A stretch of DNA of 64,000 nucleotides from Reyranellaceae bacterium (lineage in GTDB: Bacteria; Pseudomonadota; Alphaproteobacteria; Reyranellales; Reyranellaceae), in contig JALHMM010000007.1 of the NCBI GenBank assembly GCA_022844045.1, positions 51,512-115,511 of the forward strand, written 5' to 3'. Below the pieces are notes generated by a model. That model saw nothing but the letters and a program-made list of their open reading frames with translations. It searched no databases and was not told where the DNA came from. Position 1 is the stretch's first letter, and the number at the start of each line of letters is the position of its first letter. A program made the position numbers and the translations under genes. This document shows, in pieces, positions 44,131 to 54,984 of the stretch.

Positions 44131-44985
44131 TCACTCCGGATAGGTCACGAGGCGGGCGAGCCAGGCCAGCAGCTGGTCGAGCACGAGGCCGACCACGCCG
44201 ATCAGCAGGATGGCGGTGAGGATGTTGCTGATCGAGAGGTTGTTCCACTCGTTCCACACGAAGTAACCGATGCCGGTGCCGCCCACGAGCATCTCGGCGG
44301 CGACAATCACCAGCCACGCGATGCCGATGGAGATGCGCATACCGGTCATGATGGTCGGCGCGGCCGCCGGCAGGATCACGGTGAAGGCCTTGCGCAGCGG
44401 CGAGACCTCGAGCGTGCGCGCGACGTTGAGCCACTCCTTGCGCACCGACATGACGCCGAAGGCGGTGTTGATCAGCATCGGCCACACCGAGCAGATGAAG
44501 ATCACGAAGATCGACGAAATGGCGCTGTCCTTGATGGTGTAGAGCGCCAGCGGCATCCAGGCGAGCGGCGAGACCGGCTTGAGCACCTGGATGTAGGGAT
44601 CGAGCGCGCGATAGATCAGCGGCGACATGCCGATCAGGAAGCCGAGCGGAATGGCGACGGCCGCGGCGAGGACGTAGCCCAGCAGCACGCGGCCGATCGA
44701 GTAGGCGAGCTGGATGCCGATGCCCTGGTCGTTGGTGCCGCGTACGTAGAACGGATCGAGCAGGTGCTTCCAGATCGTGGCGCCGACCTCGCCTGGGCCG
44801 GGCATGCCCTGCTTCTTGCCGCCGGCCGCCGCCTGGCCCACCAGCTTGGCATACTCGGGATCGACAGCGGGGCCAGTGCTGGCACCGCCGCCTACCGCCG
44901 CCTGCCAGACCGCGATCAGCGCGGCCAGCAGGATGAGCGAGAGCAGCGCCGAGCGCAGGCCTAGCGAGCGATAGAGCGCGCCCAC
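44131..44985 (-). CDS. nitrate/cyanate-type ABC transporter permease
   Basis: 284 residues from a GTG at 44985, with an N-terminal helix, a long periplasmic loop including GGGASTGPAVDPEYAK, then five helices with the BPD-type motif LEVSPLRKAFTVILPAAAPTIMTGMRISIG. The start is chosen because it follows the binding-protein stop by 5 bases; longer frames overlap that gene. Partner of the ATPase and the binding protein in a three-component importer. Confidence 0.92.
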   Translation of the reverse strand: MGALYRSLGLRSALLSLILLAALIAVWQAAVGGGASTGPAVDPEYAKLVGQAAAGGKKQGMPGPGEVGATIWKHLLDPFYVRGTNDQGIGIQLAYSIGRVLLGYVLAAAVAIPLGFLIGMSPLIYRALDPYIQVLKPVSPLAWMPLALYTIKDSAISSIFVIFICSVWPMLINTAFGVMSVRKEWLNVARTLEVSPLRKAFTVILPAAAPTIMTGMRISIGIAWLVIVAAEMLVGGTGIGYFVWNEWNNLSISNILTAILLIGVVGLVLDQLLAWLARLVTYPE

Positions 44986-44990
44986 CTCGA

Positions 44991-46349
44991 TCAGCTCCGC
45001 TTGATGGCGAAGCTCTTGACGTACTCTTCGGGCTTTGACGCGTCGAAATTCTTGCCCATGACGACGATGGTCTTGCTCGACGGGTCGGGCGGCGTGAGGC
45101 CGGCCTCCTTCATCAGCCTGGCCGCGTCGGTGGCGAGATAGACCTCCTTGGCGACCTTGGCGTAATCGATGTCGCCCTTGATCTGACCCCAGCGCTTCAT
45201 CTGGGTGAGGATCCAGATCGCGAACTGTTCCCAGGGGAAGGGGTCGAAATCGATGCGGTTGGCGTCGCGCTTCACCTGGCCCAGCCCGTCGGCGTAGGTC
45301 CCGGTGAGAATCTGCTCCAGCACTGTGACCGGCTGGTTGAGATAGTTCTGCGGCGCGATGACCTCGGCGATCTGCTTGCGGTTCTCGGGCTTCGCGGCGA
45401 AGGCTGTGGCCTCGATGATCGCCTTGAGCAGCGCGGCGTAGGTGTTGGGCGTCTCGGTGACGAAGGCCTTGCTGGCGGCGAAGGCGCAGCACGGATGGCC
45501 GTTCCACAGCTCCTTCGACAGAAGGTGGATGAAGCCCACGCCGTCGAACACCGCGCGCTGGTTGAAGGGATCGGGACCGAGGAAGCCGTCGATGTTGTCG
45601 GCGCGCAGGTTGGCGACCATCTCCGGCGGCGGCACTGCGCGAATCTGGATGTCGGTGTCGGGATCGAGCCCATGCTCCGCCACGTAGTAGCGCAGCAGGT
45701 AGTTGTGCATGGAGTAGTCGAAGGGCACCGCGAACTTGAAGCCCTTCCAGCTCTTGGGGTCGCGCTTGTCCTTGTGCTTCATAGCCAAGGTGATCGCCTG
45801 GCCGTTGATGTTCTCGACCGCCGGCATGGTGAAGGGTTGTGGCGCCGAGCCGACGCCCAGCGTGATCGCCAGCGGCATCGGCGAGAGCATGTGGGCGGCG
45901 TCGTATTCCTTGTTCAGTGTCTTGTCGCGGATCACCGCCCAGCCGGCGGTCTTCACCACTTCGACGTTCAGCCCCTGCTTCGAGTAGAAGCCCATCGGAT
46001 GCGCCATGATGATCGGCGTGGCGCAGGTGATGGGGATGAAGCCGACCTTGAGGTCTTTCTTCTCCGGTGCGCCGCCGCCCTGTGCGAAGACATCCCGCGC
46101 GGTGGCCAGCGGGAACAGGCTGCCGATCGCCGCCATCGCGGTCGCGGTGCCGACGCCGCGCAAGAAGGCCCGGCGCGTCGCATCCTCGGGGAACAGCGCG
46201 CGCACGACGGCGGCATCCACGACTCGATTGAGGCGTGTCTCTTCGGCGGTCGCGGCGTCATGTTCGGCCGCCGACGCGTGCCGGCCACAGGAACAGCAGC
46301 CGCGCGAGAGCGCCGCCTCGGCGTTGAATGGATCGTCGAAGGTCGACAT
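44991..46349 (-). CDS. Tat-exported nitrate/cyanate-type substrate-binding protein
   Basis: 452 residues of the CmpA/NrtA family. A cytosolic-type N-terminal extension contains GCCSCGRH (residues about 17-24), and the twin-arginine motif DATRRAFLRGVGTATAMAA follows at about 57-75, so export is by Tat. The mature protein has VGFIPITCATPIIMAHPMGF and a Cys-rich GHPCCAFAAS segment. Three downstream genes encode permease, ATPase and cyanase; its role is capture of cyanate or a related anion. Confidence 0.92.
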   Translation of the reverse strand: MSTFDDPFNAEAALSRGCCSCGRHASAAEHDAATAEETRLNRVVDAAVVRALFPEDATRRAFLRGVGTATAMAAIGSLFPLATARDVFAQGGGAPEKKDLKVGFIPITCATPIIMAHPMGFYSKQGLNVEVVKTAGWAVIRDKTLNKEYDAAHMLSPMPLAITLGVGSAPQPFTMPAVENINGQAITLAMKHKDKRDPKSWKGFKFAVPFDYSMHNYLLRYYVAEHGLDPDTDIQIRAVPPPEMVANLRADNIDGFLGPDPFNQRAVFDGVGFIHLLSKELWNGHPCCAFAASKAFVTETPNTYAALLKAIIEATAFAAKPENRKQIAEVIAPQNYLNQPVTVLEQILTGTYADGLGQVKRDANRIDFDPFPWEQFAIWILTQMKRWGQIKGDIDYAKVAKEVYLATDAARLMKEAGLTPPDPSSKTIVVMGKNFDASKPEEYVKSFAIKRS

Positions 46350-46527
46350 ACGCGCTCCCCTGTCTTCTTGTTCGTCGGCAGAAGAGGGAGCAATTGCTGT
46401 GCCAGACGAAAAAAGCGGCGGGTCGCCTGCGTAGCGCGCTGTCCGCGCTGTTCAGTCACGCAATCTGCATATGGCGATGGCGATGCGCCTGTGCAGTGGG
46501 CAGGTTGGCGGCTATTTTGCCTTCAGT

Positions 46528-47196
46528 TCAGACGGCGCCTTCTGCCCTTAGACGGTCGACGGCGCCTTCGGTCGTGCGCTGGTCGATCGCCTCGGCGAAG
46601 AGATGGTTGACGTCGCGGTGACCAGCCTCGTCATCGCGCACCGCTCGCACCACATCGCTCAGCCGCGCATCCGACGGCAGTTTCCAATAGTCGATGGCGA
46701 TCTTCGGCGCCGGCACGTTCTCGTGCCGGCCGGCGTCAATCTCGGCGAGGTAGTGCGTGTAGCTGACCACAGCCTCTTCCTCGAAGTAACCAATGAGGCG
46801 ATGGCAGGTGCGCGGCGAGATCAGGTAAAGCACGAAGTAGACGTTGAAGAACATACCCTGCGCCAGCAGCACCAGCGCGCGCTCGAACCAATTGGGGCGG
46901 GCGATGGCGATGAACGTCATCAGGTGCATGCGCTCGTTGTCGGCTTCGTCGAGCAGGATGCGGATCCAGCCATGGTCGTCGCGCATACGGCGCAGCGAAC
47001 TCAGATGCTGCAGCATTCCACCGACCATGCCCGGCACGCCCGCAACCGTCTCCAGAACCACGGCGCGGTGGCCGTAGCGCGTGGCGAAGAACGTATCCGC
47101 GAAGAAGCGCAGCGTGCGGGTGATGGACCAGGCGACGCGATCCGAAAAGCCTGACTTCGGGCGCCTGTAGGCGAGATCGTGCAGATGTCGGGCCAT
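46528..47196 (-). CDS. aox: alternative (cyanide-insensitive) ubiquinol oxidase
   Basis: 222-residue di-iron quinol oxidase that passes electrons from ubiquinol to oxygen without pumping protons and is not inhibited by cyanide. All iron ligands are visible: Glu49 ([11 protein letters not shown]), Glu88 and His91 ([13 protein letters not shown]), Glu140 (FEEEAV), Glu190 and His193 ([11 protein letters not shown]). The ATG at 47196 has a GGAGGGG site four bases upstream. It lies just upstream of the cyanate importer on the same strand; a shared role in resisting cyanide or cyanate is an inference. Confidence 0.96.
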   Translation of the reverse strand: MARHLHDLAYRRPKSGFSDRVAWSITRTLRFFADTFFATRYGHRAVVLETVAGVPGMVGGMLQHLSSLRRMRDDHGWIRILLDEADNERMHLMTFIAIARPNWFERALVLLAQGMFFNVYFVLYLISPRTCHRLIGYFEEEAVVSYTHYLAEIDAGRHENVPAPKIAIDYWKLPSDARLSDVVRAVRDDEAGHRDVNHLFAEAIDQRTTEGAVDRLRAEGAV

Positions 47197-47294
47197 CGAC
47201 CCCTCCGGCGCGGCAGCGCGCCCCAACACCCCAGAGTTGGGTGACGCAGGCCGCGCCGCAAGGCGTGCGACGCCTTACCTCAGGCTAATTTGAG

Positions 47295-48533
47295 CTAACG
47301 CGCCGTGAAGGACTGCATCCCGGTGATGGCTCGGCCGAGAATCAGCGCGTGCACGTCGTGGGTGCCCTCGTAGGTGTTGACCGCCTCGAGGTTCATGACG
47401 TGGCGGATGACGTGGTACTCGTCCGATACGCCATTGCCGCCGTGCATATCGCGCGCCTGGCGGGCGATGTCGAGCGCCTTGCCGCAGTTGTTGCGCTTGA
47501 TCAGGGAGATCATCTCTGGCTGCGCCTTGCCCTCGTCCTTCAGTCGGCCGACGCGCAGACAGGCCTGAAGACCCAGCGCGATCTCGGTCTGCATGTCGGC
47601 GAGCTTCTTCTGGATCAGCTGGTTGGCCGCCAGCGGCCGGCCGAACTGCTTGCGCTCCACGGTGTAGTCACGCGCGCGCATCCAGCAGAACTCGGCGGCG
47701 CCCATGGCGCCCCAGGCGATGCCGTAGCGTGCGTTATTCAGGCAGCCGAACGGTCCGCCCAGACCGGAGACGTTGGGCAGCAGGTTCTCCTCCGGCACCA
47801 TCACGTCGCTCAGCATGATGCCGCCGGTGACCGAGGCGCGCAGGCTGAACTTGCCCTCGATCTTGGGCGTCTCGAAGCCCTTCATGCCGCGCTCGAGGAT
47901 GAAGCCGCGGATCGCGCCGTCTTCGGTCTTGGCCCAGACCACCGCCACGTCGGCGATCGGGCTGTTGGTGATCCACATCTTGGCGCCGTTGAGCCTGTAG
48001 CCGCCCGGCACCTTGGCCGCCTTGGTGATCATGCTGCCGGGATCGGAGCCGTGATCGGGCTCGGTCAGGCCGAAGCAGCCCACCCACTCGCCCGTGGCGA
48101 GCTTGGGCAGGTACTTCATGCGCTGCTCCTCGGTGCCGTAGGCGTAGATCGGGTGCATCACCAGCGAGGACTGCACGCTCATCGCCGAGCGATAGCCCGA
48201 ATCGACGCGCTCGACCTCGCGCGCCACCAGGCCATAGACGGTGTAGCTCGAGCCGGCGCAGCCGTACTTCTCGGGCAGCGTGCTGCCGAGCAGGCCGAGC
48301 GCGCCCATCTCGTTCATGATTTCGCGATGGAACGTCTCGTGCCGATTGGCCTCGAGAACCCGGGTCATCAACTTGTCCTGGCAATAGTCGCGCGCGGCGT
48401 CACGGATGGCGCGCTCCTCCTCGGTCAGCTGGTCGTCGAGGAAGAACGGGTCTTGCCAGTCGAACGGCGCGGCGCCGTCCTTGATGCCCTTGGCGTTGGC
48501 GGCCTTCACGGCGCTGGCGATGGCGGATGACAT
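47295..48533 (-). CDS. gcdH: glutaryl-CoA dehydrogenase
   Basis: FAD enzyme that oxidises and decarboxylates glutaryl-CoA to crotonyl-CoA in lysine/tryptophan and glutarate breakdown. 412 residues: [63 protein letters not shown], and catalytic Glu389 in [15 protein letters not shown]. The [14 protein letters not shown] start region fits GCDH rather than short-chain enzymes. The ATG at 48533 is chosen by family length. It is divergent from livH. Confidence 0.95.
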   Translation of the reverse strand: MSSAIASAVKAANAKGIKDGAAPFDWQDPFFLDDQLTEEERAIRDAARDYCQDKLMTRVLEANRHETFHREIMNEMGALGLLGSTLPEKYGCAGSSYTVYGLVAREVERVDSGYRSAMSVQSSLVMHPIYAYGTEEQRMKYLPKLATGEWVGCFGLTEPDHGSDPGSMITKAAKVPGGYRLNGAKMWITNSPIADVAVVWAKTEDGAIRGFILERGMKGFETPKIEGKFSLRASVTGGIMLSDVMVPEENLLPNVSGLGGPFGCLNNARYGIAWGAMGAAEFCWMRARDYTVERKQFGRPLAANQLIQKKLADMQTEIALGLQACLRVGRLKDEGKAQPEMISLIKRNNCGKALDIARQARDMHGGNGVSDEYHVIRHVMNLEAVNTYEGTHDVHALILGRAITGMQSFTAR

Positions 48534-48697
48534 GGCGGATCTCGCTGTTTCTGCGGTCGGGGCGGGGTTCAGCGGCCCTCTTAACAGACGCCGGCACGGT
48601 GCGACAGGGGCGGCATAGCGTCGCCCGACGAGGGCGAGAACCGCTTCGGCGTGGCCGTCGCCGCTTGCCCCCGACCGGATGATCGGGTTTATATCGA

Positions 48698-48703
48698 TAC
48701 AAT
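48698..48703 (+). promoter_or_regulatory. possible -10 element for the liv operon
   Basis: TACAAT sits 16 bases before the livH ATG in an AT-richer patch of the 186-base gap shared with divergent gcdH. No matching -35 hexamer is clear. An AGGGGG ribosome site (48711-48716) precedes livH. Confidence 0.25.
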
Positions 48704-48719
48704 TAAGATCAGGGGGCGC

Positions 48720-49634
<915 letters not shown>

Positions 49635-49635
49635 G

Positions 49636-51108
49636 ATGGCGCTGACCACGGCCGTGCCGTCCGTCGCCGCGCCCGACTGGCCGGCCGCGCTCAAGGATGC
49701 CGCGATCACCGCGGCCATCGCGCTGGCGCTGGGCTTCTTCGTCGCCGGCTTCCGCACTTTCGACCAGGGCGGGCTGAAGTTCGACTACCACGTCGTCGAC
49801 GTGCTGGTGGCCTGCGCCATCATCTTCGTTGGCCGGCTGGGCCTCACCCTGTCGTCCTCCGCACCGGTCGTCACCCTGGGGCTTGGCGTGGCGGCGCTTC
49901 TGGTCGCGGCGGCGGCGTTGGCCACCAGGCCGGCCTCCTTCATGCCGTCGGTTTTCCTGGCGGTGGTGTGCGGCGGCGCCGGCCTGCTGCTGGTGTTCCG
50001 CGGCGGCTGGGCGCTGGCTGGTCGCTCCAGCGGCGGTGCCCAAGCCATCCTGCAGGGAAGCTCGGCGTTCACCGAATCGGTGCGGCTGGCGTTCCCATGG
50101 CTTGGCGCAGGGCTCTTCACTTTTGCCGTCGTGATGCCATTCCTGCCCTTCGCCGACCAGCGGGTGATGGACCTGGCGATCCTGATCCTGACCTACGTGA
50201 TGCTGGGATGGGGCCTAAACATCGTCGTCGGCCTCGCCGGCCTGCTCGACCTTGGTTACGTCGCCTTCTACGCCGTGGGCGCCTACACCTACGCGCTGAT
50301 CTCGACCCAGCATGGCTTAAGCTTTTGGGTCTGCCTGCCGATCGCCGGCCTGATGGCGGCGTTCTTCGGCATCCTGCTCGGCTTCCCGGTGCTGCGCCTG
50401 CGCGGCGACTATCTCGCCATCGTCACCCTGGGCTTCGGCGAGATCATCCGCATCGTGCTCTTGAACTGGATCGACTTCACCAAGGGGCCCGACGGCATCG
50501 GCGGTATCCCCGGTGCCACGCTGCTGGGTCATCCCTTCGCCGAGAACGCGCCCGAAGGCACGACGACCTTCCATCAGTGGATGGGCATCGAGTTCAACGC
50601 CAACCACCGCCTGATATTCCTGTACTTCGTCATCCTGGCGCTGGCGATGATCACCAACTTCGTCACCGTGCGCCTGCGCCGCCTGCCGGTCGGCCGCGCC
50701 TGGGAGGCGCTGCGCGAGGACGAGGTCGCCTGCCAGGCGCTGGGCATCAATCCGACCAACACCAAGCTCACCGCCTTCGCCATCGGCGCGATGTTCGCGG
50801 GCTTCGCCGGCTCGTTCTTCGCCGCCAAGCAGCGCTTCATCAGCCCCGAGAGCTTCGTCTTCATCGAATCGGCGATCATCCTCGCCATCGTCGTGCTGGG
50901 CGGCATGGGCAGCCAGCTCGGCGTCGTGCTGGCCGCGGTGATCCTGATCGGCTTGCCGGAATGGTTCCGCGATCTCGGCCAGTTCCGCATGGTCTCCTTC
51001 GGCCTGGCCATGGTGCTGATCATGGTGTTCAAGCCCGGCGGCCTGATCGCCCATCGCGATCCCACCATCCGGCTGCATCCCGCCAACGGCAAGAGCGGCG
51101 GCCGATGA
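49636..51108 (+). CDS. livM: branched-chain amino-acid ABC transporter permease LivM
   Basis: 490 residues, longer than minimal LivM because of an N-terminal extension with several extra hydrophobic helices (about 20-150), as in E. coli LivM. The permease core has [60 protein letters not shown] and [21 protein letters not shown]. It starts 1 base after livH and overlaps livG by 4 bases. Confidence 0.95.
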   Translation: MALTTAVPSVAAPDWPAALKDAAITAAIALALGFFVAGFRTFDQGGLKFDYHVVDVLVACAIIFVGRLGLTLSSSAPVVTLGLGVAALLVAAAALATRPASFMPSVFLAVVCGGAGLLLVFRGGWALAGRSSGGAQAILQGSSAFTESVRLAFPWLGAGLFTFAVVMPFLPFADQRVMDLAILILTYVMLGWGLNIVVGLAGLLDLGYVAFYAVGAYTYALISTQHGLSFWVCLPIAGLMAAFFGILLGFPVLRLRGDYLAIVTLGFGEIIRIVLLNWIDFTKGPDGIGGIPGATLLGHPFAENAPEGTTTFHQWMGIEFNANHRLIFLYFVILALAMITNFVTVRLRRLPVGRAWEALREDEVACQALGINPTNTKLTAFAIGAMFAGFAGSFFAAKQRFISPESFVFIESAIILAIVVLGGMGSQLGVVLAAVILIGLPEWFRDLGQFRMVSFGLAMVLIMVFKPGGLIAHRDPTIRLHPANGKSGGR

Positions 51109-51923
51109 CGGCGCCGCTGATCCGCGTCGAGCATCTCACCATGCGCTTCGGCGGCCTGGTGGCGATCGACGATGTGTCGTTCGAGGGCGCGCCGCATGCG
51201 ATCACCGCGATCATCGGCCCGAACGGCGCCGGCAAGACGACGGTCTTCAACTGCATCACCGGCTTCTACCGGCCCACGATCGGGCGGCTGGCGCTGACGC
51301 ATGGCGGCGGCGAGTTCCTGCTCGAGCGCATGCCCGGCCACGAGATCGCCCGGCTCGCCAAGGTGGCGCGCACCTTTCAGAACATCCGCCTGTTCCCCGG
51401 CATGAGCGTGCTGGAGAACCTTCTGGTGGCGCAGCACAACCGGCTGATGCTCGCCTCGGGCTACAGCGTGCTGGGCATTCTCGGCATCGGCGGCTACGCC
51501 GCGGCCGAGCGCAGCGCGGTCGACAAGGCGCGCGCCTGGCTCGAGCGCATCGGCCTGCTCGAGCACGCCGATCGCCGCGCCGGTGAGCTGCCTTATGGCA
51601 GCCAGCGCCGCCTCGAGATCGCGCGCGCGATGTGCGCCGATCCGGTCCTGCTGTGCCTCGACGAGCCAGCCGCCGGCCTGAACAACCGCGAGTCGGCCGA
51701 ACTCAACGAACTGCTGCTGTCGATCCGCGAGCGGGACAAGGTCGGCGTGCTGCTGATCGAGCACGACATGAGCGTGGTGATGGCGATCTCCGACCACATC
51801 GTCGTGCTCGACTATGGCCGCAAGATCGCCGAGGGCGCGCCCGCCCAGGTGCGCAGCGATCCCGCCGTGATCCGCGCCTATCTCGGCGAGGACGAGACGA
51901 CGCAGGAGGCGGCGCATGGCTGA
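51105..51923 (+). CDS. livG: branched-chain amino-acid ABC transporter ATP-binding protein LivG
   Basis: 272 residues with [18 protein letters not shown] (Walker A), [19 protein letters not shown] (Q-loop), [15 protein letters not shown] (signature), [16 protein letters not shown] (Walker B, the LivG-specific AAGLN). The ATG at 51105 overlaps livM's stop; livF starts 8 bases before this stop. ATPase of the branched-chain amino-acid importer. Confidence 0.96.
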   Translation: MTAPLIRVEHLTMRFGGLVAIDDVSFEGAPHAITAIIGPNGAGKTTVFNCITGFYRPTIGRLALTHGGGEFLLERMPGHEIARLAKVARTFQNIRLFPGMSVLENLLVAQHNRLMLASGYSVLGILGIGGYAAAERSAVDKARAWLERIGLLEHADRRAGELPYGSQRRLEIARAMCADPVLLCLDEPAAGLNNRESAELNELLLSIRERDKVGVLLIEHDMSVVMAISDHIVVLDYGRKIAEGAPAQVRSDPAVIRAYLGEDETTQEAAHG

Positions 51924-52635
51924 GCCCATGCTCCGCGTCGAAGGCGTCGAGACCTTCTACGGCGCGATCCAGGCGCTGCGCGGCGTCGATATCGAGGTCA
52001 ATCGCGGCGAGATCGTCACCCTGATCGGCGCCAATGGCGCCGGAAAGTCGACCCTGTTGATGACCATCTGTGGCTCGCCCAGGGCGCGGGCGGGCAGGGT
52101 GCTGTTCGAAGGTCGCGATATCACCGGGTTGCCGACCTTCGAGATCGTGCGGTCGGGCGTGGCGCAGGTGCCGGAGGGCCGCCGCATCTTCGCGCGCATG
52201 ACCGTCTACGAGAATCTGCAGATGGGCGCGACCTTCGCCGATCCCCAGCATTTCACGCACGACGTCGAGCGAGTCTTCGCGCTGTTCCCGCGTCTGAAGG
52301 AGCGGCGCGACCAGCGCGGCGGCACGTTGTCGGGCGGTGAGCAGCAGATGCTGGCGATCGGTCGCGCGATGATGAGCCGGCCGCGCCTGCTGCTGCTCGA
52401 CGAGCCGTCGCTCGGCCTGGCGCCGCTGATCGTCAAGCAGATCTTCGACATCATCGGCGCCATCGCGCGCGAGGAGGGCGTTACCGTGTTCCTGGTCGAG
52501 CAGAACGCCCATCGCGCGCTCAACCTCGCCGATCGCGGCTACGTCATGGTCAACGGCCGCATCACGCTGAGCGGCGGCGGCAAGGAGCTGCTGGCCAACG
52601 ACGACGTGCGCTCGGCCTATCTGGGTGGCCATTGA
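51916..52635 (+). CDS. livF: branched-chain amino-acid ABC transporter ATP-binding protein LivF
   Basis: 239 residues; GANGAGKSTLLMTICG, VPEGRRIFARMTVYENL (the LivF-type PEGR motif), LSGGEQQMLAIGRAMM, LLLDEPSLGLAPLIV. Second ATPase of the importer. Overlaps livG by 8 bases. A palindromic element follows between it and the small membrane-protein gene. Confidence 0.96.
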   Translation: MAEPMLRVEGVETFYGAIQALRGVDIEVNRGEIVTLIGANGAGKSTLLMTICGSPRARAGRVLFEGRDITGLPTFEIVRSGVAQVPEGRRIFARMTVYENLQMGATFADPQHFTHDVERVFALFPRLKERRDQRGGTLSGGEQQMLAIGRAMMSRPRLLLLDEPSLGLAPLIVKQIFDIIGAIAREEGVTVFLVEQNAHRALNLADRGYVMVNGRITLSGGGKELLANDDVRSAYLGGH

Positions 52636-52652
52636 TGGACGCCAAATTCATA

Positions 52653-52774
52653 CCTTCTCCCGGAGGGAGAAGGTGTCGCGGAGCGCCGGAAGGGGGATGT
52701 CAAAGACGGACTCCTGCGTTCGTCTTCGGCATCCCCCTTCCGCCCTTCGGGCACCTTCCCCCTCCGGGGGAAGG
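52653..52774. repeat. palindromic intergenic element, copy B (122 bp)
   Basis: Terminal hairpins CCTTCTCCCGGAGGGAGAAGG and CCTTCCCCCTCCGGGGGAAGG, long inner arms GGAAGGGGGATG and its complement. The arms have the same orientation as in copy A, but the central loop (GACGGACTCCTGCGTTCGTC) is the reverse complement of copy A's, so the loop is inverted within the arms. It sits inside the liv operon between livF and the small membrane protein; the last GGGGGAAGG is 12 bases before that start codon. Confidence 0.9.
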
Positions 52775-52786
52775 AAGTTGCTGCGT

Positions 52787-53143
52787 ATGAACGAGATACT
52801 CCCCTGGCTCGGCAACACGCCGTGGAGCTGGCTGCTGACCCTGGTGGTGCTGATGCTGCCGGCGGCGCTGGCGACCGGACGCGGCGTCGCTATCACCTGG
52901 CGGCCGGGCTGGCAGGTGGTCGTCTACGCGGCGCTGCTGGCGGCGACGCACCGGTTCATCGACTATGCGCTATCGGAGGGCGCCCTCTGGGCGCTGGGTG
53001 GATTCGTGCTCGCCTGGGTGGCGCTGGCCGCCGCCGGGTTGGCGATGCACCGGGCGACGCGCGCGGCGATGATGGTGGCGCAATACCCCTGGCTGCATGT
53101 CCGCAACGGGCTGTTCGGCTGGCGCGACCGGACCGGGAGTTGA
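52787..53143 (+). CDS. small membrane protein in the liv operon, probably DUF6867
   Basis: 118 residues, three or four hydrophobic segments (WSWLLTLVVLMLPAALATGRG; WQVVVYAALLAATHRFIDY; LWALGGFVLAWVALAAAGLAMH), ending VAQYPWLHVRNGLFGWRDRTG. I recall such proteins as the DUF6867 family next to liv genes in alphaproteobacteria; that link is from memory. The ATG at 52787 starts the conserved part; longer frames run through the palindromic element. It may assist assembly of the importer; function unknown. Confidence 0.75.
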   Translation: MNEILPWLGNTPWSWLLTLVVLMLPAALATGRGVAITWRPGWQVVVYAALLAATHRFIDYALSEGALWALGGFVLAWVALAAAGLAMHRATRAAMMVAQYPWLHVRNGLFGWRDRTGS

Positions 53144-53240
53144 GCATCGTCTGCGCTTGGCGGCGCGCGCGAGGCGAACTAAGGTTTGGTCAGGAGACGG
53201 CGCGCTTTTGGCCGTCCGCGACTTACAGGGAGACAATCCG

Positions 53241-54362
53241 ATGAAGCGGTTCTTCGTGACGTTGGGAACGGCGACGGCGGTCGCCATCGCGTTAGGCGCC
53301 AGCGCGGGCTGGGCGCAGATCAAGATCGGCGCCGCCGGCCCGATGACCGGCTCGAACGCGGCGTTCGGCGAGCAGATGAAGCGCGGCGCGCAGATGGCGG
53401 TCGACGAGATCAACGCGGCGGGCGGCGTCAACGGCGTCAAGCTGGAGTTGGTGGTCGGCGACGACGCCTGCGATCCCAAGCAGGCCACGGCGGTGGCCAA
53501 CAAGATGGTCACCGACAAGGTCGTCTTCGTCGCTGGCCACTTCTGCTCGAGCTCGTCGATCCCGGCCTCGAAGATCTACAAGGAGGGCCGCATCCTGCAG
53601 ATCACCCCGGCCTCTACCAACCCGCGTCTGACCGACGAGGGCGCCGCCGAAGGCAACAAGACGCTGTTCCGCACCTGCGGTCGCGACGACGCGCAGGGCC
53701 TCGTGGTCGGCACCTACCTGCTGAAGCACCACAAGGACAAGAAGGTCGCCATCCTGCACGACAAGTCGACCTACGGTAAGGGCGTCGCCGACGAGACCAA
53801 GAAGGCGATCAACAAGGGCGGCCTGCGCGAAGTGATGTACGAGGCCTACACCGCGGGCGACAAGGACTTCACCGCGCTGATCAACAAGATGAAGCAGGCC
53901 GGCGTGCAGATCATCGTGCTCGGCGGCTACCACACCGAGGGCGCGCTGATCATCAAGCAGTCGCGTGAGCAGGGTCTCGCGGCGCAAATGGTGGGCTTCG
54001 ACTCGCTGGAGACGGCCGAGTTCGGCCAGCTCGGCGGTGCCGCCACCAACGGCGTTCTGATGTCCTTCCCGCCAAAGGCGGAGAACGACCCGGCCAATGC
54101 CGCGCTGGTGAAGAAGTTCCGCGACGCCAAGTACGAACCGGAGGGCTACACGCTCTTCACCTACGCCGCCGTGAAGGTGTGGGCCGACGCCGCCAAGAAG
54201 GCGAAATCGACCGACTCCGCCCAAGTCGCCACCGCGCTGCGCTCCCAGAAGTGGGCCAGCGTCGTCGGTCCGCTGGAGTTCGACGCCAAGGGTGACGTCA
54301 AGAACGCCGCCTACGACATCTACGTCTGGAAGGACGGCAAGTCGATGCCGTCGGCCAAGTAG
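53241..54362 (+). CDS. livK: branched-chain amino-acid ABC transporter substrate-binding protein
   Basis: 373 residues: a signal peptide (RFFVTLGTATAVAIALGASAGWA), then IKIGAAGPMTGSNAAFGEQM, GGVNGVKLELVVGDDACDPKQA, VAGHFCSSSSIPASKI and ITPASTNPRLTD, the LivJ/LivK periplasmic binding-protein fold type I. Periplasmic receptor for the importer encoded upstream. The start ATG 53241 has GGGAGA before it. A strong terminator follows. Confidence 0.95.
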   Translation: MKRFFVTLGTATAVAIALGASAGWAQIKIGAAGPMTGSNAAFGEQMKRGAQMAVDEINAAGGVNGVKLELVVGDDACDPKQATAVANKMVTDKVVFVAGHFCSSSSIPASKIYKEGRILQITPASTNPRLTDEGAAEGNKTLFRTCGRDDAQGLVVGTYLLKHHKDKKVAILHDKSTYGKGVADETKKAINKGGLREVMYEAYTAGDKDFTALINKMKQAGVQIIVLGGYHTEGALIIKQSREQGLAAQMVGFDSLETAEFGQLGGAATNGVLMSFPPKAENDPANAALVKKFRDAKYEPEGYTLFTYAAVKVWADAAKKAKSTDSAQVATALRSQKWASVVGPLEFDAKGDVKNAAYDIYVWKDGKSMPSAK

Positions 54363-54386
54363 AACCACTACCGCTAGTCTGTGGAC

Positions 54387-54422
54387 CGGCCCGGCGGGCG
54401 ATCGCCGGGCCGTTCTTTTTTC
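54387..54422 (+). terminator. rho-independent terminator after the liv operon
   Basis: CGGCCCGGCG (54387-54396) pairs with CGCCGGGCCG (54403-54412) over 10 bp with a 6-base loop, followed by TTCTTTTTT. It lies 24 bases after the binding-protein stop. Confidence 0.9.
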
Positions 54423-54537
54423 TCCGCGATTTCAATGGATTAACCGGCGCCCAACAAGCGCTTGTGCGAGGTTGGCGGGGCCGCGCGAGATATGGTATCG
54501 GTGCCGTTCCGGGTACAGTAATGGGTCGTTCGCGCCG

Positions 54538-54984
54538 ATGGCCGCGCAAACCATAGTAATGGCGTCGGATCACGCCGGCTTCGAATTGAAGGAACTGCTG
54601 AAGGGCGACCTTCGCGCGGCGGGGCGGGAAGTGCTCGACCTCGGCGTCCATTCCACCCAGTCGGCCGACTATCCCGATTACGGCCGGGCGCTGGCGGAGG
54701 CGATCCGCGACGGCAAGGCGGCGCGCGGCGTGCTGATCTGCGGCACCGGCATCGGCATTTCGATCGCCGCCAACCGCGAGCCGTCCGTCCGCGCCGCCGT
54801 CGTCCACGATGTCACCAGCGCCCGCCTGACGCGCCAGCACAACGACGCCAACGTCATGGCGCTGGGCGCCAGGCTGATCGGCACCGAAGTCGCCCGCGAC
54901 TGCCTGCGGGTCTTCCTCGACACCCCATTCGAAGGCGGCCGCCACACCGCCCGCGTCGCCAAGCTCGCAAGGAGCGCGTCATGA
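54538..54984 (+). CDS. rpiB: ribose-5-phosphate isomerase B
   Basis: Interconverts ribose 5-phosphate and ribulose 5-phosphate in the pentose phosphate pathway. 148 residues: [16 protein letters not shown] (Asp11-His12), [28 protein letters not shown] (catalytic Cys68), [23 protein letters not shown]. The ATG at 54538 begins [11 protein letters not shown], the normal start. It overlaps glyA by ATGA, an order known from alphaproteobacteria. Confidence 0.95.
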   Translation: MAAQTIVMASDHAGFELKELLKGDLRAAGREVLDLGVHSTQSADYPDYGRALAEAIRDGKAARGVLICGTGIGISIAANREPSVRAAVVHDVTSARLTRQHNDANVMALGARLIGTEVARDCLRVFLDTPFEGGRHTARVAKLARSAS

